Positions 62,105-64,000 of a DNA stretch of 64,000 bases are shown here, piece by piece (position 1 is the stretch's first letter; each line of letters begins with the position of its first letter). Position numbers and translations under genes: made by a program. Location of the stretch: positions 1,576,712-1,640,711 of the forward strand of contig JASKMD010000031.1 of the NCBI GenBank assembly GCA_030144725.1, in the 5' to 3' direction. The DNA is from Haematococcus lacustris (taxonomy: Eukaryota; Chlorophyta; Chlorophyceae; Chlamydomonadales; Haematococcaceae). Under the pieces are notes generated by a model, which worked only from the letters and a program-made list of their open reading frames with translations, searched no databases and was not told the origin of the DNA.

Positions 62105-62870
62105 GTACTCCTTGCCAACGGGGGGAAGAGCCTCCCTGTCCTTCTAGCTGCACAGGTCCAAGGGGCGCTGCATGCTCTCCCCAATGTGCTGGAAGTTGAG
62201 GCACCTGTTGGTGTCCCGGTCCATCCAACTGCCCCATGGGGGGTCCTGAGGTGGTGGGACTGGGTCAGGTGCAGCAAGGGGGGGCTGGTCCTGGGCAGGG
62301 GGAGGGGGGGTCTCCTCGGCTGGGGGAGGGGGTGGGTCCTGGGCAGGGTGATGGGGGTCCTGGGCAGGTGGCCCCTTGGCAAGGAGGGCCTGGGCAGGGG
62401 CAGGGGGTTCCTGGGCAGGGGGGTGCTCAGCTGGGGGAGGGGGAGGGGGGTTGGGCGGCACCTGATGGCACCACTGCAAGCCCCGTTCATACTTGGCATG
62501 CCGCATGCTCCAGGCTGGGCGCACCAGCCGCTCGATCACCTGGCCTGCTGGGGGTACCTAGTCTGCGGGCCTAGGCCGGTCATTTGGCGGGTGCATCTCA
62601 CAATGCTGCACGGACGAGCTGACACGGCTGGTGCGGAACTCATCCACGATCACCACCCTGTCAGGCCTGTCATCCGTGCTGGGGCTGCTAGGCTGCTCCA
62701 CCACCTTGCGAAACCCCTCCCGCACCTCCCCCGCCTTCCACCCACCCTGGCTCCTGGCACCCACCCTGACTCCTTACCTTCCACCCACCCTGGCTGAAGC
62801 AGCCCGCTCCCAGGAACACCGCCACTGCACATCCGCGGCTGCAAATGTTGATCTCGACCACATCTAAATA
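62105..62870 (-). mobile_element. Fanzor family 1, C-terminal half of the split copy
   Basis: Continues the copy at 49780-50102. From right to left on the minus strand: AVFLGAGCFSQGGWKAG (about 62770-62820), RuvC-II (VVIVDEFRTSRVSSSV, Glu codon 62639-62641), a first Cys (QHCE), then RLVRPAWSMRHAKYERGLQW with the second Cys. A proline-rich linker leads to RuvC-III (WMDRDTNRCLNFQHIGES, 62180-62232) and the tail ALPPVGKEYQ. This gives the normal motif order for family 1. A stop and small frame breaks show it is dead. Confidence 0.75.
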
Positions 62871-63392
62871 CAGATGCTTCCACTATTTTAAAGTCGGCCC
62901 CACTAAAATATATTTGAGCAATCATATACAAGGGAAGCTTGTGTTCGTCTTTTGAACCCTCTTTCCGCCGCAAACATTGCTCTCGCCACCGTTGACGACT
63001 AGCTACATCCAACCCCGATGACCCCATTGCGCCTGGGCTGGACGACTTCCCCTCTATTGCTCAAACTCTAAGCAAACCTTGGTTCGATGTGTGCACTTGA
63101 TGATAGTATCGCATTGCATTGCATTGACACCTGAACCGGTTGCTGTCTACCATGTCGAAGCAGAGCCAACACCTCATACTCTTAAGAGACATATCCTGAA
63201 GGGACATCCCTAGCTAAACTTGTGTACATGCTTGCTGCCTTGGGTACACGCCTGATGTGCAGCATGTGTTCCGAGTGTGTACGCACTGCATTTATCATGT
63301 GGCTCGCGACTAGCTACTGCCCCAGCCATGGCGGCTGGGTGGGCGCCGCAGAGCGTGAAATTGCCACATCTCGTCATCACGCATTCAGGTGT
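62871..63392. other. Intergenic stretch, nothing recognised
   Basis: Between the Fanzor copy and the 3' end of MCM7. AT-richer than its surroundings, with no frame or repeat I can support. The right part is MCM7 3' flank. Confidence 0.5.
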
Positions 63393-64000
63393 TCACATAT
63401 CCTCGTCAGGTACATGCACTACGGGGTTTCCGTCCATGTCCTCCACCGCGGTCCAAACTGCTAAGTCCGCGTACTCTTGGATACACGCCCGGATCTCCTC
63501 GGCCTGCACGGCACGGCGTCGTGTGTGACAGTGCGTCGATGCTGCGTCTGCCAGCTTGACGCCGTGATCTCGACCAACGACCGCGAGGCCTTACCTTGAT
63601 GTTATACTTGGCGGTGAGTTCAACGATACGCGAGTACGGCACCTCGATCGAGGCGTCGCCAGTGGGTCCTTGGCGAGTGCGCTGCCGGCGCGCCTCCTCT
63701 CGGATAAGTCTGCGGGGAAATGAAGGCATGGATGGACGGATGCGTAGAATCGAGGCCAAACACGTGGCTAGGCCAAGCCACACACACCTGTAGCAAAGCG
63801 ATACGGAGTCCTCCCGCCGCGCGCCCGCCTCGCCGCCACTATCCGCTAGCGATGATTTGGAGCCGCGCATGAGGCGCAGCGCCTCGTCAACGTCCCCTTG
63901 ACTGACGCAGTTGTCGAAGCGTAGTTTGGCTAACGCCTGGCCGAGCCGGAGAATAGATAACAAGGTGCGGGGTGTGGTGTAGGTCGCGGACGCGCCCTCC
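63393..64000 (-). CDS. MCM7: MCM7 replicative helicase subunit, last three exons
   Basis: Exons 63788-64000 (cut by the window edge), 63595-63709 and 63393-63503 join in phase and end in TGA. The first reads [20 protein letters not shown] and [18 protein letters not shown], the end of the AAA+ module shared by MCM proteins. The later exons give the MCM7-type winged-helix tail ([17 protein letters not shown], then [17 protein letters not shown]). MCM7 is part of the MCM2-7 ring that unwinds DNA at replication forks in the nucleus. The catalytic Walker motifs lie beyond the window. Confidence 0.9.

Overview
The window is nuclear DNA of a chlorophyte alga of the Chlamydomonadales type. Genes are GC-rich and broken into many short exons with GT-AG introns. 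There are nuclear genes for chloroplast proteins with N-terminal transit peptides, long TGCC, CAG and TG repeats, and dense transposons, many of them inside introns. Haematococcus lacustris is my best guess, from remembered similarity of the repeat and Fanzor families. That species call is inference.

Host genes, rebuilt exon by exon with codon phases that agree at nearly every junction: (1) an IGPS-like TIM-barrel gene (127-2499, +, 5' end missing) that has lost most catalytic residues; (2) a ClpP-family gene of ClpR type (17369-20939, -); (3) a small gene with a ubiquitin-like pattern (21292-27485, +); (4) a membrane-anchored proline-rich protein (27524-29607, +); (5) chloroplast ribosomal protein L12 (32339-33296, -); (6) a divergent eEF1A-like GTPase (33463-43281, +, 13 exons); (7) a Trf4/PAPD5-type non-canonical poly(A) polymerase (44149-49414, +); (8) the 3' end of MCM7 (63393-64000, -).

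The left 21 kb holds two versions of one locus (end of IGPS-like gene, mobile DNA, end of ClpR-like gene), joined at a 500-base run of N. The first has a Fanzor copy interrupted by a 1.68-kb element with 131-bp terminal inverted repeats. The second has a 1.28-kb inverted-repeat element, a deleted Fanzor copy at the same site, and a full-length LINE with a 13-bp target duplication. Two haplotypes laid end to end by a scaffolder is the simplest reading. A true tandem duplication is the alternative.

The recurring theme is Fanzor-type elements, eukaryotic relatives of TnpB. At least two sequence families occur. Recognisable parts are an NLS-bearing first exon, the RuvC-I (DPG), RuvC-II (VDE) and RuvC-III (DRDxN) motifs, and conserved 3' tails. 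No copy is intact. One family ends in a recurrent hairpin of about 80 nt, a candidate guide-RNA scaffold or element terminus. Several copies lie in introns of the ubiquitin-like and eEF1A-like genes.

The right 12 kb is a Ty3/Gypsy chromovirus arranged LTR-internal-LTR-internal-LTR, 5-bp target duplication outside, inserted into a Fanzor copy whose halves lie at 49780-50102 and 62105-62870. Both units share the same in-frame stops and frame changes, so they come from one already altered parent.
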